A DNA stretch of 64,000 bases from assembly GCF_947503385.1 (NCBI RefSeq), contig NZ_CANNDO010000003.1:1-64000 (forward strand), given 5' to 3'. A program made the position numbers and the translations under genes. The notes beneath the pieces were generated by a model. The model was given only the letters and a program-made list of their open reading frames with translations. It had not been told where the DNA came from and ran no database searches. This document shows positions 26,793-35,972 of this stretch, one piece after another. Each line of letters opens with the position of its first letter. Within the stretch, counting starts at the first letter, position 1. The DNA is from an uncultured Tateyamaria sp. Lineage in GTDB: Bacteria > Pseudomonadota > Alphaproteobacteria > Rhodobacterales > Rhodobacteraceae.

Positions 26793-27521
26793 CTACGCCG
26801 CCTTCTTGGCAGGCTCTGTCTTGTCGACCGTGATCGGCAGACGCAGCAGATAGTCGATATCCTCGCGGTGCAGATAGGCCATCACCGTCTCGAACGGGGG
26901 GCGCCCATCGCGGGGATACCAATGCAGGGCCGCAGGGTCGGTGTGCATCCATCCGGTGCGCGCCGCCAGCCCCTTGAAATGCACCTGATTCAGGATGAAG
27001 GCGAAGATGTGGTCGGGATCCCAGTGCTGGGTCGCCATCCAGAACCCATAGCGCGACAGAACGGTAGACAGGCCACTGCCGCGATAGGCGCCGTCGGCGT
27101 CGGCAATCCAGAATTCACCATGGTAGGCCATACGCCCCGTCATGCGCTGCGCCCCCGGCCCTGCCTGATAGCACGAGCGGTCCAGATCAAGGGCGATGGA
27201 CGGCGGCGGGAAGTCCGTAAAATTGGCCTTGAGGTGGCTGGCCAGCGTACTTCCCGTAACATCAAGCAGACGCAACGCCTGCGAATGGACAACATGTCCT
27301 GTGCTGTTGATGCCGATGATCCAAAAGGCCGACCCGTCTGAAAAATCGTTCAGATCCGGATCAAAAGGGACGCCCACTTGATGGTTGGGTCGCGCATCGC
27401 GGAGGATGGCGCGATATTGGTCGAAGTCATACCCAACCCGCAGTGTCAGGTCGTGGGATGCAAACAAGCGCAGGCTGGAGGCGACAAATCGTTCCCCCAT
27501 CCGCATATTCTGAAAAGTCAC
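26793..27521 (-). CDS. GNAT-fold hypothetical protein
   Basis: I choose the GTG at 27521 because GGAG lies about 8 bases before it; an upstream ATG (27542) encodes that ribosome-binding site itself. The 242-residue protein has a strand pair FWIIGINSTGHVVHSQALRLLDV and later YRGSGLSTVLSRYGFWMA, which looks like the acetyl-CoA-binding R-x-x-G-x motif of GNAT enzymes, followed by VHFKGLAARTGWMH. It follows an HTH regulator gene by 69 bases in the same direction. The acetyltransferase idea is from pattern only and the substrate is unknown. Confidence 0.65.
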   Translation of the reverse strand: MTFQNMRMGERFVASSLRLFASHDLTLRVGYDFDQYRAILRDARPNHQVGVPFDPDLNDFSDGSAFWIIGINSTGHVVHSQALRLLDVTGSTLASHLKANFTDFPPPSIALDLDRSCYQAGPGAQRMTGRMAYHGEFWIADADGAYRGSGLSTVLSRYGFWMATQHWDPDHIFAFILNQVHFKGLAARTGWMHTDPAALHWYPRDGRPPFETVMAYLHREDIDYLLRLPITVDKTEPAKKAA

Positions 27522-27589
27522 CCGAGTCTCTCCTTCTCGCATAAAGTGAAATCACTTTAGCGGAGAATGAGGGAAAAGCCTAAAAGTGG

Positions 27590-28480
27590 TTAATCGCCTT
27601 TGAAATCGACAACTACGTCGTGCGACATCTCCTCCAGCGAAGATTGATCAAGGCCCGCAACCCGGATCGTATCGGGCCGATCCACCATAACCATAAGGGC
27701 GAAACTGCCGTCGGGCATGTGGCAGCCCAGCAGGAGGCGTTCAAAGACCAGATGCTCGGGAATGCCACCCACGGACCGCGGAATACGTGTCACAACCTGA
27801 TCAAGCCGCATCCCGCAGGTGGTCTGCACTTCGCGCAACGGTACGTCCATGACCCGTGCCAATTCGGGACCGAACGGGAATTGGTCCAGTGACCGTCCCA
27901 CACTGCTGCGCGCGGCCCCCCATCCCCACCATTTGGAATAGAATGACCGTTCGCCGACTTCGGTACACAGCCAGCCCGCCGCCGTATCACGATAGACCAG
28001 CGCGTAGGGCCGCACCGGGAGGATCGCGTCATCCTCCAACGCGCCTTGCGCGGCGGCCCAGCATTGGATGGCAGACCGAAAGAGCCCTGACGGGTTCGAC
28101 CAAGCCACACTGATCGGTTGTTGCTGCTGATGGTAATACCACCCCGTCTCATCGACATAGGACATGCCCATAAGGCCATCCACGTCCTTGATCTGTCCGC
28201 GCAGCCACAGCCGCCCGTGGCCCAACAGCGATTCCGCCGCAGGAAGGGCCGCCTGCCCCTCGTCGGTAAGTTCGTACCGGCGGTTGACGACGTGAAACAG
28301 CGTTTCGCCGCGCATTTCTTCCAAAAGGGCGATATGACGTCGCACCGTCTGGCGCGTGCTGTTCAATTCCGATACCGCATGAGACAGGTTCAGCGTCTTG
28401 GCCAACGTCGTAAACGAACGCAGCATCTCGAACAGCAGGGGCTGATTCATTTCCTTCAACTGCTTCACCGGTGCGTTCAC
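27590..28480 (-). CDS. LysR-like HTH transcriptional regulator
   Basis: The 296-residue protein begins with a helix-turn-helix (about residues 18-70: FTTLAKTLNLSHAVSELNSTRQTVRRHIALLEE, with LFHVVNRRYELTDEG) arranged like LysR regulators. The C-terminal 200 residues do not show the usual LysR effector-domain motifs I can recognise, so it may be a divergent or different ligand domain. It is divergent from the XRE gene at 28642 and co-directional with the GNAT-like gene, which could be its target. Confidence 0.7.
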   Translation of the reverse strand: MNAPVKQLKEMNQPLLFEMLRSFTTLAKTLNLSHAVSELNSTRQTVRRHIALLEEMRGETLFHVVNRRYELTDEGQAALPAAESLLGHGRLWLRGQIKDVDGLMGMSYVDETGWYYHQQQQPISVAWSNPSGLFRSAIQCWAAAQGALEDDAILPVRPYALVYRDTAAGWLCTEVGERSFYSKWWGWGAARSSVGRSLDQFPFGPELARVMDVPLREVQTTCGMRLDQVVTRIPRSVGGIPEHLVFERLLLGCHMPDGSFALMVMVDRPDTIRVAGLDQSSLEEMSHDVVVDFKGD

Positions 28481-28512
28481 GTGGTTGCCTCTTAATGTAT
28501 TATAGATAACAC

Positions 28513-28524
28513 CTTAACGTTAAG
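28513..28524. promoter_or_regulatory. Perfect 12-bp palindrome in a divergent promoter region
   Basis: CTTAACGTTAAG lies in the AT-rich 161 bases between the divergent LysR-like and XRE-type regulator genes, 33 bases from the LysR-like start. Position and symmetry suit an operator for one of these regulators. Confidence 0.45.
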
Positions 28525-28641
28525 AGATTCACACATCAATGCTACATTGGCGTGTATTTGCGTTGCACATCTAGTCAATTGAATCACAACGCCCGATTGC
28601 CGACACCTCTGGGTAGGAAAACAACGAGAGGTATTGGTACG

Positions 28642-29001
28642 ATGTCGCATCCCGTGGACATCCATGTTGGCAAAAGACTGAAGCAAATCCGGACGCTGCG
28701 CCGTATGTCGCAAACGGATGTTGCCAAAAAGCTAAATTTGTCTTTCCAGCAAATTCAGAAATATGAAATCGGCTCGAACCGTATCGCGGCCAGCCGCCTT
28801 TTTGAACTGTCGCGCATTCTGGACGTGCCAACGTCCTATTTCTTTGAAGGTGTGGCCGAGGTCGAAAGCCTGCCGCGCCGGGACAATGGTCTCGACATCG
28901 TCAACGCGCTTGCCGCGATCGAAGACGAAAAGATCAAGTCGCGTATCGTCACATTCATCGAAGATGTGTCGGGCCTGACGGTGACGCGCCGCGCCTCCTG
29001 A
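28642..29001 (+). CDS. XRE-family helix-turn-helix transcriptional regulator
   Basis: The 119-residue protein has a Cro/CI-type helix-turn-helix in its first half (VGKRLKQIRTLRRMSQTDVAKKLNLSFQQIQKYE), followed by a short helical tail that may dimerise. The ATG at 28642 is chosen because it precedes the conserved HTH by about ten residues; no longer start is needed. Such short regulators with FQQIQKYE are common and conserved in alphaproteobacteria. The target genes are not known; the divergent regulator is one candidate. Confidence 0.88.
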   Translation: MSHPVDIHVGKRLKQIRTLRRMSQTDVAKKLNLSFQQIQKYEIGSNRIAASRLFELSRILDVPTSYFFEGVAEVESLPRRDNGLDIVNALAAIEDEKIKSRIVTFIEDVSGLTVTRRAS

Positions 29002-29004
29002 GGC

Positions 29005-29772
29005 TCAGGCCACAAGGGCGCGTCGGATCAGGTTCAAACCGACCACAAGCAAGACCAGAAGGGTCGCGCGCCTGAACACCACTTGGTCGATGCGATCAAG
29101 CAGCTTTCCACCGATCCATTGTCCCAGCAGGGCCGGCAATATGAGTGCGGCGCTGAACGGGACGGTGTCGGGGTTGAGCACCCCGGACGACACATGCGCC
29201 GCCGCAAGGGCGACCGACCCAAGGCCATAGATCACGCCCTGAGCGCGCATCTGCTCCTTTTTTTCGGTGCCAAGCGCGGTGAGATACAGCACGGTCGGCG
29301 GCCCCCAGATTCCCGAGACCCCGCCGAGAAAACCGGCAAAGGCGCCAATCCCGGCCTCGACCCCGGCCCGCTGCCGGGCCAGTGCAAACCGCCAGCCTGC
29401 CAGTTGCAACAGCGCAAACCCGACAACCGGGACGCCGATGATTCCCAGCAATACGGGAATCGGCAACACCCGCACCAGTTGCGCGCTCGCCAGCAGCACC
29501 ACGCCGCCCACACACAGAAAAATCCAGAATCGCCGCGCCGAGGCCCAAGCGGCACCCGCCCCCTGCCACAACGCCTGAGCCACATTCGTGATAAGTGTCG
29601 GCAGAATCAGCCCGGCCAGTGCCAGTTCCGGCGCAATCAGCGTCGACAGCAGCGAGATCATCACCATTGGCATGGCGAATCCCACCACACCTTTGACCAA
29701 GCCCCCCAGGACCGCGATGGCAAAGGCTGCGACCCACAGACCGGGCGGCATAAGGCCGAAAAGAGCTTCCAT
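29005..29772 (-). CDS. Sulfite exporter TauE/SafE-family permease
   Basis: The 255-residue protein is nearly all membrane helices (about seven or eight) and has the two repeat signatures of the family, VVGFAMPMVMISLL near the N-terminus and GFLGGVSGIWGPPTVLYL in the middle. Members export sulfite, sulfoacetate or related anions. No sulfonate genes flank it, so the substrate is open. It converges with the XRE gene (stop codons three bases apart) and is divergent from mcd. Confidence 0.88.
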   Translation of the reverse strand: MEALFGLMPPGLWVAAFAIAVLGGLVKGVVGFAMPMVMISLLSTLIAPELALAGLILPTLITNVAQALWQGAGAAWASARRFWIFLCVGGVVLLASAQLVRVLPIPVLLGIIGVPVVGFALLQLAGWRFALARQRAGVEAGIGAFAGFLGGVSGIWGPPTVLYLTALGTEKKEQMRAQGVIYGLGSVALAAAHVSSGVLNPDTVPFSAALILPALLGQWIGGKLLDRIDQVVFRRATLLVLLVVGLNLIRRALVA

Positions 29773-29793
29773 TTGGGTGTCTTACCGTGGCTA

Positions 29794-29878
29794 GCGCTGC
29801 ACTGCAAAATATCAAGACGCAACTAATGAACAAATTACCGCACTGAAACGAATAATTGTTGCGCTGCACCTGCATAAT
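29794..29878. promoter_or_regulatory. Direct repeat upstream of mcd
   Basis: GCGCTGCAC-TGCAAAAT (29794-29810) recurs as GCGCTGCACC-TGCATAAT (29861-29878), 67 bases apart, or about six helical turns. The second copy ends 37 bases before the mcd start. Paired sites in front of an acyl-CoA gene suggest a regulator-binding region; the regulator is not identified. Confidence 0.45.
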
Positions 29879-29915
29879 GACTAGGGAGGAGCGACGCGCA
29901 AAAGAGGATTGACAG

Positions 29916-31604
29916 ATGGCACATGACGGACAGGATTTGGGGGCCATGCCCCCCGTAGTGTTGGACAACCTTCTGGAGTTGACGGGCGCGGCAATCGCCC
30001 CGCTCGAAGAGATCCTTGAAACTGCCAAGAGCCGTGTGAAATCCCTTGTCAGTGCGGATGGGCGCGTGTCGTCCGCGCTTGTCGAACAACATCAGACCGC
30101 CGCTCACGGGCTGGCTTGGCTTGCCACATATGTCGAAGCGCTGCGCCAGATGCAGAAATGGGCCGAGACGCTGACCGCACAATCCAAGTTTGGCGAGGTC
30201 GAGGCGCTGATCCATCAGATCGCCTTTGGCGAATACCTGTGGCAGGTCTACGGCGGCATTCAGATGAATCAGGGCGAAATGCTGCGCTTGCAGGATATGG
30301 GCCTCAGCCAAGACGATATGCGTGGCATGATGGCCCCGGCGGTGATGACGCTGACCCAGTCGGGCAACACACAGGCCGCGCGGATGCGCCTTGTCGAACT
30401 GATGCAGGAGCGCAGCGCCGAAATTACCGTGGGCGCTTCGGGCCTCGACGAAGAACTCGAAATGATTCGCGAACAGTTCCGCCGCTATGCGGTGGAAAAG
30501 GTCGAACCCTTTGCCCATGACTGGCACCTCAAGGACGAGCTGATCCCCATGGAGGTGATCGAGGAACTGGCCGAAATGGGTGTCTTTGGCCTGACCATCC
30601 CCGAAGAATATGGTGGCTTTGGCCTGTCCAAAGCATCGATGTGCGTCGTTTCCGAAGAGTTGTCGCGCGGCTATATCGGCGTGGGCTCGCTGGGCACACG
30701 TTCCGAGATTGCCGCCGAGTTGATCATCGCGGGCGGCACCGAGGAACAGAAACAGAAATGGCTGCCGCAACTGGCAAGCGCCGAAACCCTGCCCACGGCC
30801 GTGTTCACCGAACCCAACACCGGCTCGGACCTCGGCAGCCTGCGCACCCGCGCGATCAAGGATGAGAACGGCGACTACACAATCACAGGGAACAAGACGT
30901 GGATCACCCACGCCACCCGCACCCAAGTGATGACCCTGCTGGCGCGCACCGACCCCGAGACATCGGACTACAAGGGCCTGTCGATGTTCCTCGCGGAAAA
31001 GACACCCGGCACGGACGAAAACCCCTTCCCCACCGAAGGCATGACCGGCGGTGAGATCGAAGTGCTCGGCTATCGCGGCATGAAGGAATACGAGCTGGGT
31101 TTTGACGGGTTCCACGTCAAAGGCGAGAACCTGTTGGGCGGCGAAGAGGGCAAGGGTTTCAAGCAGTTGATGGAGACGTTCGAGTCTGCCCGCATCCAGA
31201 CCGCGGCCCGCGCGATTGGCGTGGCGGCCTCGGCCCTCGATATCTCGATGCAATATGCGATCGACCGCAAACAGTTCGGCAAATCGCTGATCGCCTTCCC
31301 GCGCGTGGCCAGCAAACTGGCGATGATGGCGGTCGAGATCATGGTCGCCCGCCAACTGACCTATTTCTCGGCCTTCGAAAAGGATGAGGGCCGCCGTTGC
31401 GACGTCGAGGCAGGTATGGCCAAATTGCTGGGTGCCCGTGTGGCGTGGGCGGCTGCGGATAACGGGTTGCAGATCCACGGCGGCAACGGCTTTGCGCTGG
31501 AATACAAGATTTCCCGCGTGCTGTGCGACGCCCGCATCCTCAATATCTTTGAAGGGGCGGCGGAAATTCAGGCCCAAGTCATCGCGCGCCGCATTCTGAG
31601 CTAA
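29916..31604 (+). CDS. mcd: (2S)-methylsuccinyl-CoA dehydrogenase, ethylmalonyl-CoA pathway
   Basis: Mcd oxidises (2S)-methylsuccinyl-CoA to mesaconyl-CoA in acetate assimilation. The 562-residue protein has an N-terminal extension of about 150 residues (HQTAAHGLAWLATYVEAL) that ordinary acyl-CoA dehydrogenases lack and Mcd has. The remaining 400 residues are the dehydrogenase: TEPNTGSDLGSLRTRA, KTWITHA, RKQFGKS and the catalytic glutamate, about residue 546, in NIFEGAAEIQAQ. The family is certain; Mcd rather than another extended dehydrogenase rests on the extension and on the host lineage. Confidence 0.88.
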   Translation: MAHDGQDLGAMPPVVLDNLLELTGAAIAPLEEILETAKSRVKSLVSADGRVSSALVEQHQTAAHGLAWLATYVEALRQMQKWAETLTAQSKFGEVEALIHQIAFGEYLWQVYGGIQMNQGEMLRLQDMGLSQDDMRGMMAPAVMTLTQSGNTQAARMRLVELMQERSAEITVGASGLDEELEMIREQFRRYAVEKVEPFAHDWHLKDELIPMEVIEELAEMGVFGLTIPEEYGGFGLSKASMCVVSEELSRGYIGVGSLGTRSEIAAELIIAGGTEEQKQKWLPQLASAETLPTAVFTEPNTGSDLGSLRTRAIKDENGDYTITGNKTWITHATRTQVMTLLARTDPETSDYKGLSMFLAEKTPGTDENPFPTEGMTGGEIEVLGYRGMKEYELGFDGFHVKGENLLGGEEGKGFKQLMETFESARIQTAARAIGVAASALDISMQYAIDRKQFGKSLIAFPRVASKLAMMAVEIMVARQLTYFSAFEKDEGRRCDVEAGMAKLLGARVAWAAADNGLQIHGGNGFALEYKISRVLCDARILNIFEGAAEIQAQVIARRILS

Positions 31605-31677
31605 GCGCCCATTGCACGGGACGGATTTCGGACGCTGGCGAGATTGACGGCAGGCTGAAATTGGCCACTGTGGCGGC

Positions 31678-32274
31678 ATGTTGACCTTTGCCGCCGCTGT
31701 GTTCTTTTTGATTGTGACACCGGGACCTGGTGTGTTGTCTGCTGCGGGCGTCGGTGCCGCATACGGAATGCGCGCTGGCCTGCGCTATGTTCTGGGTCTG
31801 TTTATCGGCAACAACCTCGTCATCCTCGCCGTGGTCACCGGGCTGGCCGGGCTGGTGCTGGCCAACCCGCTGATCCGCACCGCGCTGTCGGTCCTGTCGC
31901 TGGCTTACCTCTTTTACCTTGCGATGCGCATCGCCTTTGCCGGGTCGAACCTCGCCTTTGCGCCTGCAACGACCCAACCCGGCGTGCTGGCAGGCGTTTT
32001 GTTGCAGCCCATCAACCCCAAGGCCTACGCGGTGAACACCGCGCTTTTTGCCGGGTTTTCCATCTTGCCGGATGCGCTGATCACCGAAGCCATCTGGAAA
32101 ATCCTGATCGTGAACGCCATTTGGCTGCCGATCCACGTGGCTTGGGTCTGGTTCGGCGGGCAGCTCAAGGCGCTGAACCTCGCCCCCACCAAGCAGCGCA
32201 TCGTGAATTTCGCGATGGCGGCTTCCATGCTGCTGGTTGTGGCCCTTGCGCTCTGGACTCAACTGCGCAGCTAG
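31678..32274 (+). CDS. LysE-family translocator (amino acid exporter)
   Basis: The 198-residue protein has six hydrophobic segments and the family opening FLIVTPGPGVLSAAGVGAAYGMRAG followed by QPINPKAYAVNTALFAGF in the middle. LysE/RhtB proteins export amino acids or their analogues. This is the first of three members in the window. Its stop overlaps that of the convergent gene by three bases. Confidence 0.9.
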   Translation: MLTFAAAVFFLIVTPGPGVLSAAGVGAAYGMRAGLRYVLGLFIGNNLVILAVVTGLAGLVLANPLIRTALSVLSLAYLFYLAMRIAFAGSNLAFAPATTQPGVLAGVLLQPINPKAYAVNTALFAGFSILPDALITEAIWKILIVNAIWLPIHVAWVWFGGQLKALNLAPTKQRIVNFAMAASMLLVVALALWTQLRS

Positions 32275-32861
32275 CGCTGGTAAATCACCTTGCACGGATG
32301 AACCGGCAGAAACGCGGGCCGGTCCTTGATGGCCATTTTTGCGCAAACCGCCTCAGCATTTTTCACAGCGACATCCGCTGACGCGCCGCGCCCGATGCCA
32401 TAGGCCCCGGTTCCCGCCACCGCCAGAGCCACGGACCCAGGCGTCGCCCGTACCCGGTCGACAATCGTGACCAAACGCGGCGTCAAGGGGATGTCGATGC
32501 CGTTCGCCGTGCCCAATCCGGCCCGCACCTCCATCACTTCGCAATCTTCCCCATGCTGCGCGCACCACGCCAAGGCATCCGTCCGCGCGACGGTCTCGTC
32601 GATATAGGAATTGACCCAGCCAAAAGCTGTCTCACCCCGCGCGAACACCGCCACGGCGCTGTTGCGCCGGTCCCACCGGTCGTAGTGCCACAACATGTCG
32701 TCCGTCATAGGTTGGTCGCGCACAGGTTGAACTGTCTCCGGCACCGCCGGTTCGACGGCCCGTTCCGGCTCGGGCAGCAATTGCACGACGTTCAGCGCGG
32801 CCAGCACGGCCAACCCGCCAAACAGCGCGGCCACATCCCAGCCGCTCAGACTGTACCGCAT
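32271..32861 (-). CDS. Signal-anchored DUF4189-like protein
   Basis: From the ATG at 32861 the protein has 196 residues: a short basic start, a hydrophobic helix (WDVAALFGGLAVLAALNVV), a proline-rich linker, then a domain with AVAVFARGETAFGWVNSYIDETVARTDALAWCAQHGEDCEVM that resembles DUF4189 repeats with conserved cysteines. It probably sits in the periplasm anchored in the inner membrane. No function is known. Confidence 0.65.
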   Translation of the reverse strand: MRYSLSGWDVAALFGGLAVLAALNVVQLLPEPERAVEPAVPETVQPVRDQPMTDDMLWHYDRWDRRNSAVAVFARGETAFGWVNSYIDETVARTDALAWCAQHGEDCEVMEVRAGLGTANGIDIPLTPRLVTIVDRVRATPGSVALAVAGTGAYGIGRGASADVAVKNAEAVCAKMAIKDRPAFLPVHPCKVIYQR

Positions 32862-33022
32862 TCCACCCACAACAACTGCCCCAGTGTTTTGCGCGCACCA
32901 TAACCGCTTTGATGCTCGCGATATAGGCAAGACTTGGCGCGCCTTGCGCAGCAAAGCGCCCATTCGCCGCAGGCGCAACTGTTTCCCTTGAAACTGGAAA
33001 TACGCAGTCGTACGCCCGAACC

Positions 33023-33547
33023 ATGGCGAAAACACCCCTCTCCCCCGCAGCATGGATCGACGCCGGCCTTGATCAGCTGGCCAAGCTGGGCCCGCAAGCC
33101 CTGCGTGCCGAACCGCTTTCGCGCCACCTGAAGACCTCCAAAGGTTCTTTTTACTGGCATTTCAAAGATGTACCCGCCTTTCAGGCCGCATTGCTGGACG
33201 AATGGAAGTCCCGGACAATGGCAACCTTGGCCGAGGATGCAGCAGCCGATGGATCATCCACCGACAAACTGATCCGCTTTGGTCAAAGCGTTCAGGCGGA
33301 CGTGGCAGGACCCGCATTGCGGGCATGGGCACAAGCGGACGCGTCTGTTGCCAAAGTGCTGGCACAGGTCGATGCGGCACGGATCACGCGGCTCAACGAA
33401 CTGATGCGCACCATCGGCATCAAGAACGAGGATTTCAGCAAGGCCGCATTTGGCACGCTGATCGGATTGCAGCAGACACATCTTGATGACGGTGACGGTC
33501 TGGTCGCCTATGCGGCGCTGATCGACGTGGTTCTGGCAAACGCGTGA
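33023..33547 (+). CDS. TetR/AcrR-family transcriptional regulator
   Basis: The 174-residue protein has the TetR helix-turn-helix at its start (about residues 15-55, ending TSKGSFYWHFKDVPAFQAALL) and a helical ligand-binding C-terminus. The gene is divergent from the DUF4189-like gene and overlaps the downstream lipoprotein start (GTGA), so it may control either. No ligand can be inferred. Confidence 0.88.
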   Translation: MAKTPLSPAAWIDAGLDQLAKLGPQALRAEPLSRHLKTSKGSFYWHFKDVPAFQAALLDEWKSRTMATLAEDAAADGSSTDKLIRFGQSVQADVAGPALRAWAQADASVAKVLAQVDAARITRLNELMRTIGIKNEDFSKAAFGTLIGLQQTHLDDGDGLVAYAALIDVVLANA

Positions 33548-33933
33548 GGCCGCTGGCAGGACTGTGCGCGGCCCTCCTGCTGTGTGCATGTCAGGGCGAC
33601 GCGCAGGACGGATTTGGCGATGCCGCCACCACGTGGCAACTGGTCACGCTGGATGGAGCCGCCTTTGACGCGACGGCGACCCTGACATTCCCTGAGGCTG
33701 GTCGCATTGCAGGCAGTGCCCCCTGCAATCAGTATTTTGGTCCAATGAACAGCACCTTTCCGGGGTTTTCAGCACCCGCTCTGGCGGCGACCCGCCGGGC
33801 CTGCCCAGCTCTTGAGGATGAAATCCGCTTTCTGGCCGCGTTGCGTGCCGTGACGCGCGCGGAACGCGCGGACGATGCCTTGATCCTGAGCGACGAAACC
33901 GGGGCGCGTCTGGTCTTTAGACGCGCCGACTGA
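33544..33933 (+). CDS. META-domain (HslJ-like) lipoprotein
   Basis: A GTG at 33544 overlaps the regulator stop. The 129-residue product has a lipoprotein signal ([10 protein letters not shown]) with a probable lipid-modified cysteine at 15, and a META domain ([33 protein letters not shown]). HslJ relatives are heat-induced envelope proteins. Its end overlaps the convergent recO gene by 17 bases. Confidence 0.82.
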   Translation: MRPLAGLCAALLLCACQGDAQDGFGDAATTWQLVTLDGAAFDATATLTFPEAGRIAGSAPCNQYFGPMNSTFPGFSAPALAATRRACPALEDEIRFLAALRAVTRAERADDALILSDETGARLVFRRAD

Positions 33934-34642
33934 ACGCCGCGACGAACCGCGCCCGCGCTTCGGGCAAAGGGCGCGTGCCCATCGCCGGGGCCAGCCGGTC
34001 TTCGAGGAAATAGCCGGTGGTGCGCAGCGCTTCGGCAACTTCCGCGTCCGGACCCCCGCCTTCCCCGCGCAAAACCGGCGGCAAAGGCAACAGACGATCG
34101 GCCCAATCCCCCGCCCCTTCGGCGCTGACCGCGCGACCGGATTTGGGCGAGACGTAGATCAACCCTTGGGTCGCGCCCGTGGCCGCACAGGATGTCAGAT
34201 CAAGCCCAAAGCCCATCTCATCCAGCAACGCCACCTCCCACCGCAGGTAGGCCAGCGGCCATACATCATCCTGCCCCAACAGGTCCAAAAGCTGCTCGGT
34301 GCGTTGGTAAAGCGCCGGGTATGGCGCGCGCTCCGGCAGGCAAAAGGACAGCAGGCCGGTGACGGCGTTCAGCCCCGCCAGTGCCAGACGGTTGTTCATC
34401 ACCAATGCGGCTCGGCTGCGCAACGGCTCGACAGAGAAACTGCCGATGTGATCCTCCAACCGTGCCCGCCACGCCAGATCCAACTGCGCGCCGGGTTGCA
34501 GGCTGGGGGCGATCTTTCGGCTGGTGCCGCCGCGCACCACTCCGGCATGTTTGCCCCGTTCGGGCGTGAAGACTTCGATGATGGCGCTGCTTTCCCCGTG
34601 GCGGCGCACGTTCAAAAGGATACCTGCGCCGCGCCATTCCAT
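33917..34642 (-). CDS. recO: DNA repair protein RecO
   Basis: RecO helps RecR load RecA on gaps in DNA during recombinational repair. The 241-residue protein has the N-terminal OB fold ([33 protein letters not shown]) and the helical C-terminal part with [24 protein letters not shown]. It follows the DUF1491 gene by one base and lies downstream of era and rnc, the usual order. Confidence 0.95.
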   Translation of the reverse strand: MEWRGAGILLNVRRHGESSAIIEVFTPERGKHAGVVRGGTSRKIAPSLQPGAQLDLAWRARLEDHIGSFSVEPLRSRAALVMNNRLALAGLNAVTGLLSFCLPERAPYPALYQRTEQLLDLLGQDDVWPLAYLRWEVALLDEMGFGLDLTSCAATGATQGLIYVSPKSGRAVSAEGAGDWADRLLPLPPVLRGEGGGPDAEVAEALRTTGYFLEDRLAPAMGTRPLPEARARFVAAFSRRV

Positions 34643-34643
34643 C

Positions 34644-34973
34644 TCAGGCCAGCCCCTCCTGATCCAGCAGATGCCGTCCGGCCCGGTCTTCGACCTCGAT
34701 CACCCACAGATCCGGGTCAAACCCGCGCTGACGGGTCACGGCGGCATCGACCTCCGCCTCGTCGCCTGCCGCCAGTTCGGCCCACACTCGCGTGTCCGTC
34801 ATCAGATCAAAGCTGCGCTGATACAGCACCGCACGCCCATCCAGCCTGTTCAGCTTGACCAACACCGCCCCGCCGGTGTCGTCACCATGCGCCACTACAA
34901 AACCGGGAATGTCGGCAAATCGCAGACGCGCCAGATACGCATCCACCCAGAACCGAGAAGTCAGCCGCGGCAC
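34644..34973 (-). CDS. DUF1491-family protein
   Basis: The 109-residue protein begins [27 protein letters not shown] and contains [12 protein letters not shown] and [17 protein letters not shown], the pattern of DUF1491, a small family restricted to alphaproteobacteria and usually next to recO or era as here. It has no signal or membrane segment. Function is unknown. Confidence 0.88.
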   Translation of the reverse strand: MPRLTSRFWVDAYLARLRFADIPGFVVAHGDDTGGAVLVKLNRLDGRAVLYQRSFDLMTDTRVWAELAAGDEAEVDAAVTRQRGFDPDLWVIEVEDRAGRHLLDQEGLA

Positions 34974-35063
34974 GGTCTAACCGGCTCTGTCGCGAAAAAA
35001 TCCTGTCCCATTGCCCGGCAGGCGGCTTTGCCACCGAAAGGAGGGCGGCGGTTGGCCACAGGC

Positions 35064-35972
35064 TCAAGCGTTGCCATCTTTGAAATCCAGACCCATCTGA
35101 TCATAGCGCTCGGCCTCCTCCAGCCACTTTTCGCGCACTTTGACCTGCAAAAACAGGTGCACCTTGCGACCCAGAAACTCCGTCAACTCGGCGCGCGCCG
35201 CTTGACTGACCGCCTTGATCGTCTCGCCCTTGTGACCCAGCACGATCCCCTTGTGTCCGTCGCGCGTCACGTAGATCAGCTGCTCGATGCGGGCAGAGCC
35301 GTCCTTGCGTTCTTCCCATGTCTCCGTCTCGACGGTGAGCTGGTAGGGCAGTTCCTGATGCAGGCGCAGCGTCAGCTTTTCCCGCGTCATCTCGGCGGCG
35401 ATCATGCGCATGGGCAGGTCCGCGATCTGATCTTCGGGATAGAGCCACGGGCCTTCGGGCAGTTCCGCCGCCAACCAGCGGCGCAGGTCGTCCACACCAT
35501 GCCCTTTCTCGGCCGAAATCATAAAGGTCTCGGCAAAGTCGAACCGTTCATTCAAATCCTTGGTCAGCCCCAGCAGCACCGGCGCTTCGACCCGGTCGAT
35601 CTTGTTGATGGCAAGGGCGACGCGCCGTCCCTGCCCGATCTCGGCCAGCCCATCGAGGATGCGTTTGACGCCGTCGGTGATACCACGATGCGCCTCGATC
35701 ATCAGGACAACCACATCAGCATCCGCCGCCCCGCCCCACGCGGCGGCCACCATAGCGCGGTCGAGACGGCGGCGCGGTTGAAACAGGCCGGGCGTGTCCA
35801 CAAATACGATCTGCGCGTCGCCCTCCATCGCCACACCACGAATGCGCGCGCGGGTGGTCTGCACCTTGTGGGTGACGATGCTCACCTTGGCGCCCACCAT
35901 TCGGTTGAGCAGGGTGGATTTGCCTGCGTTCGGCTCTCCGATCAAGGCAACGAAACCGGCCCGTGTTGTCAT
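35064..35972 (-). CDS. era: GTPase Era
   Basis: Era is the GTPase that matures 16S rRNA and the small ribosomal subunit. The ATG at 35972 gives 302 residues: G1 loop [10 protein letters not shown]3 DTPG, G4 NKID and a C-terminal KH domain with [17 protein letters not shown]. Its start overlaps the rnc stop by four bases, as in many genomes. A longer upstream reading frame exists but belongs to no conserved domain. Confidence 0.97.
   Translation of the reverse strand: MTTRAGFVALIGEPNAGKSTLLNRMVGAKVSIVTHKVQTTRARIRGVAMEGDAQIVFVDTPGLFQPRRRLDRAMVAAAWGGAADADVVVLMIEAHRGITDGVKRILDGLAEIGQGRRVALAINKIDRVEAPVLLGLTKDLNERFDFAETFMISAEKGHGVDDLRRWLAAELPEGPWLYPEDQIADLPMRMIAAEMTREKLTLRLHQELPYQLTVETETWEERKDGSARIEQLIYVTRDGHKGIVLGHKGETIKAVSQAARAELTEFLGRKVHLFLQVKVREKWLEEAERYDQMGLDFKDGNA

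Noticed and set aside
26779-26796. Terminator after pckA (GTAGTGC-AGGT-GCGCTAC)
   Set aside because: The stem includes a wobble pair, no T run follows, and it overlaps the stop of the opposite gene.
29835-31679. 614-codon minus-strand open frame
   Set aside because: Antisense to mcd, with histidine- and glycine-rich low-complexity translation and no ribosome-binding site.
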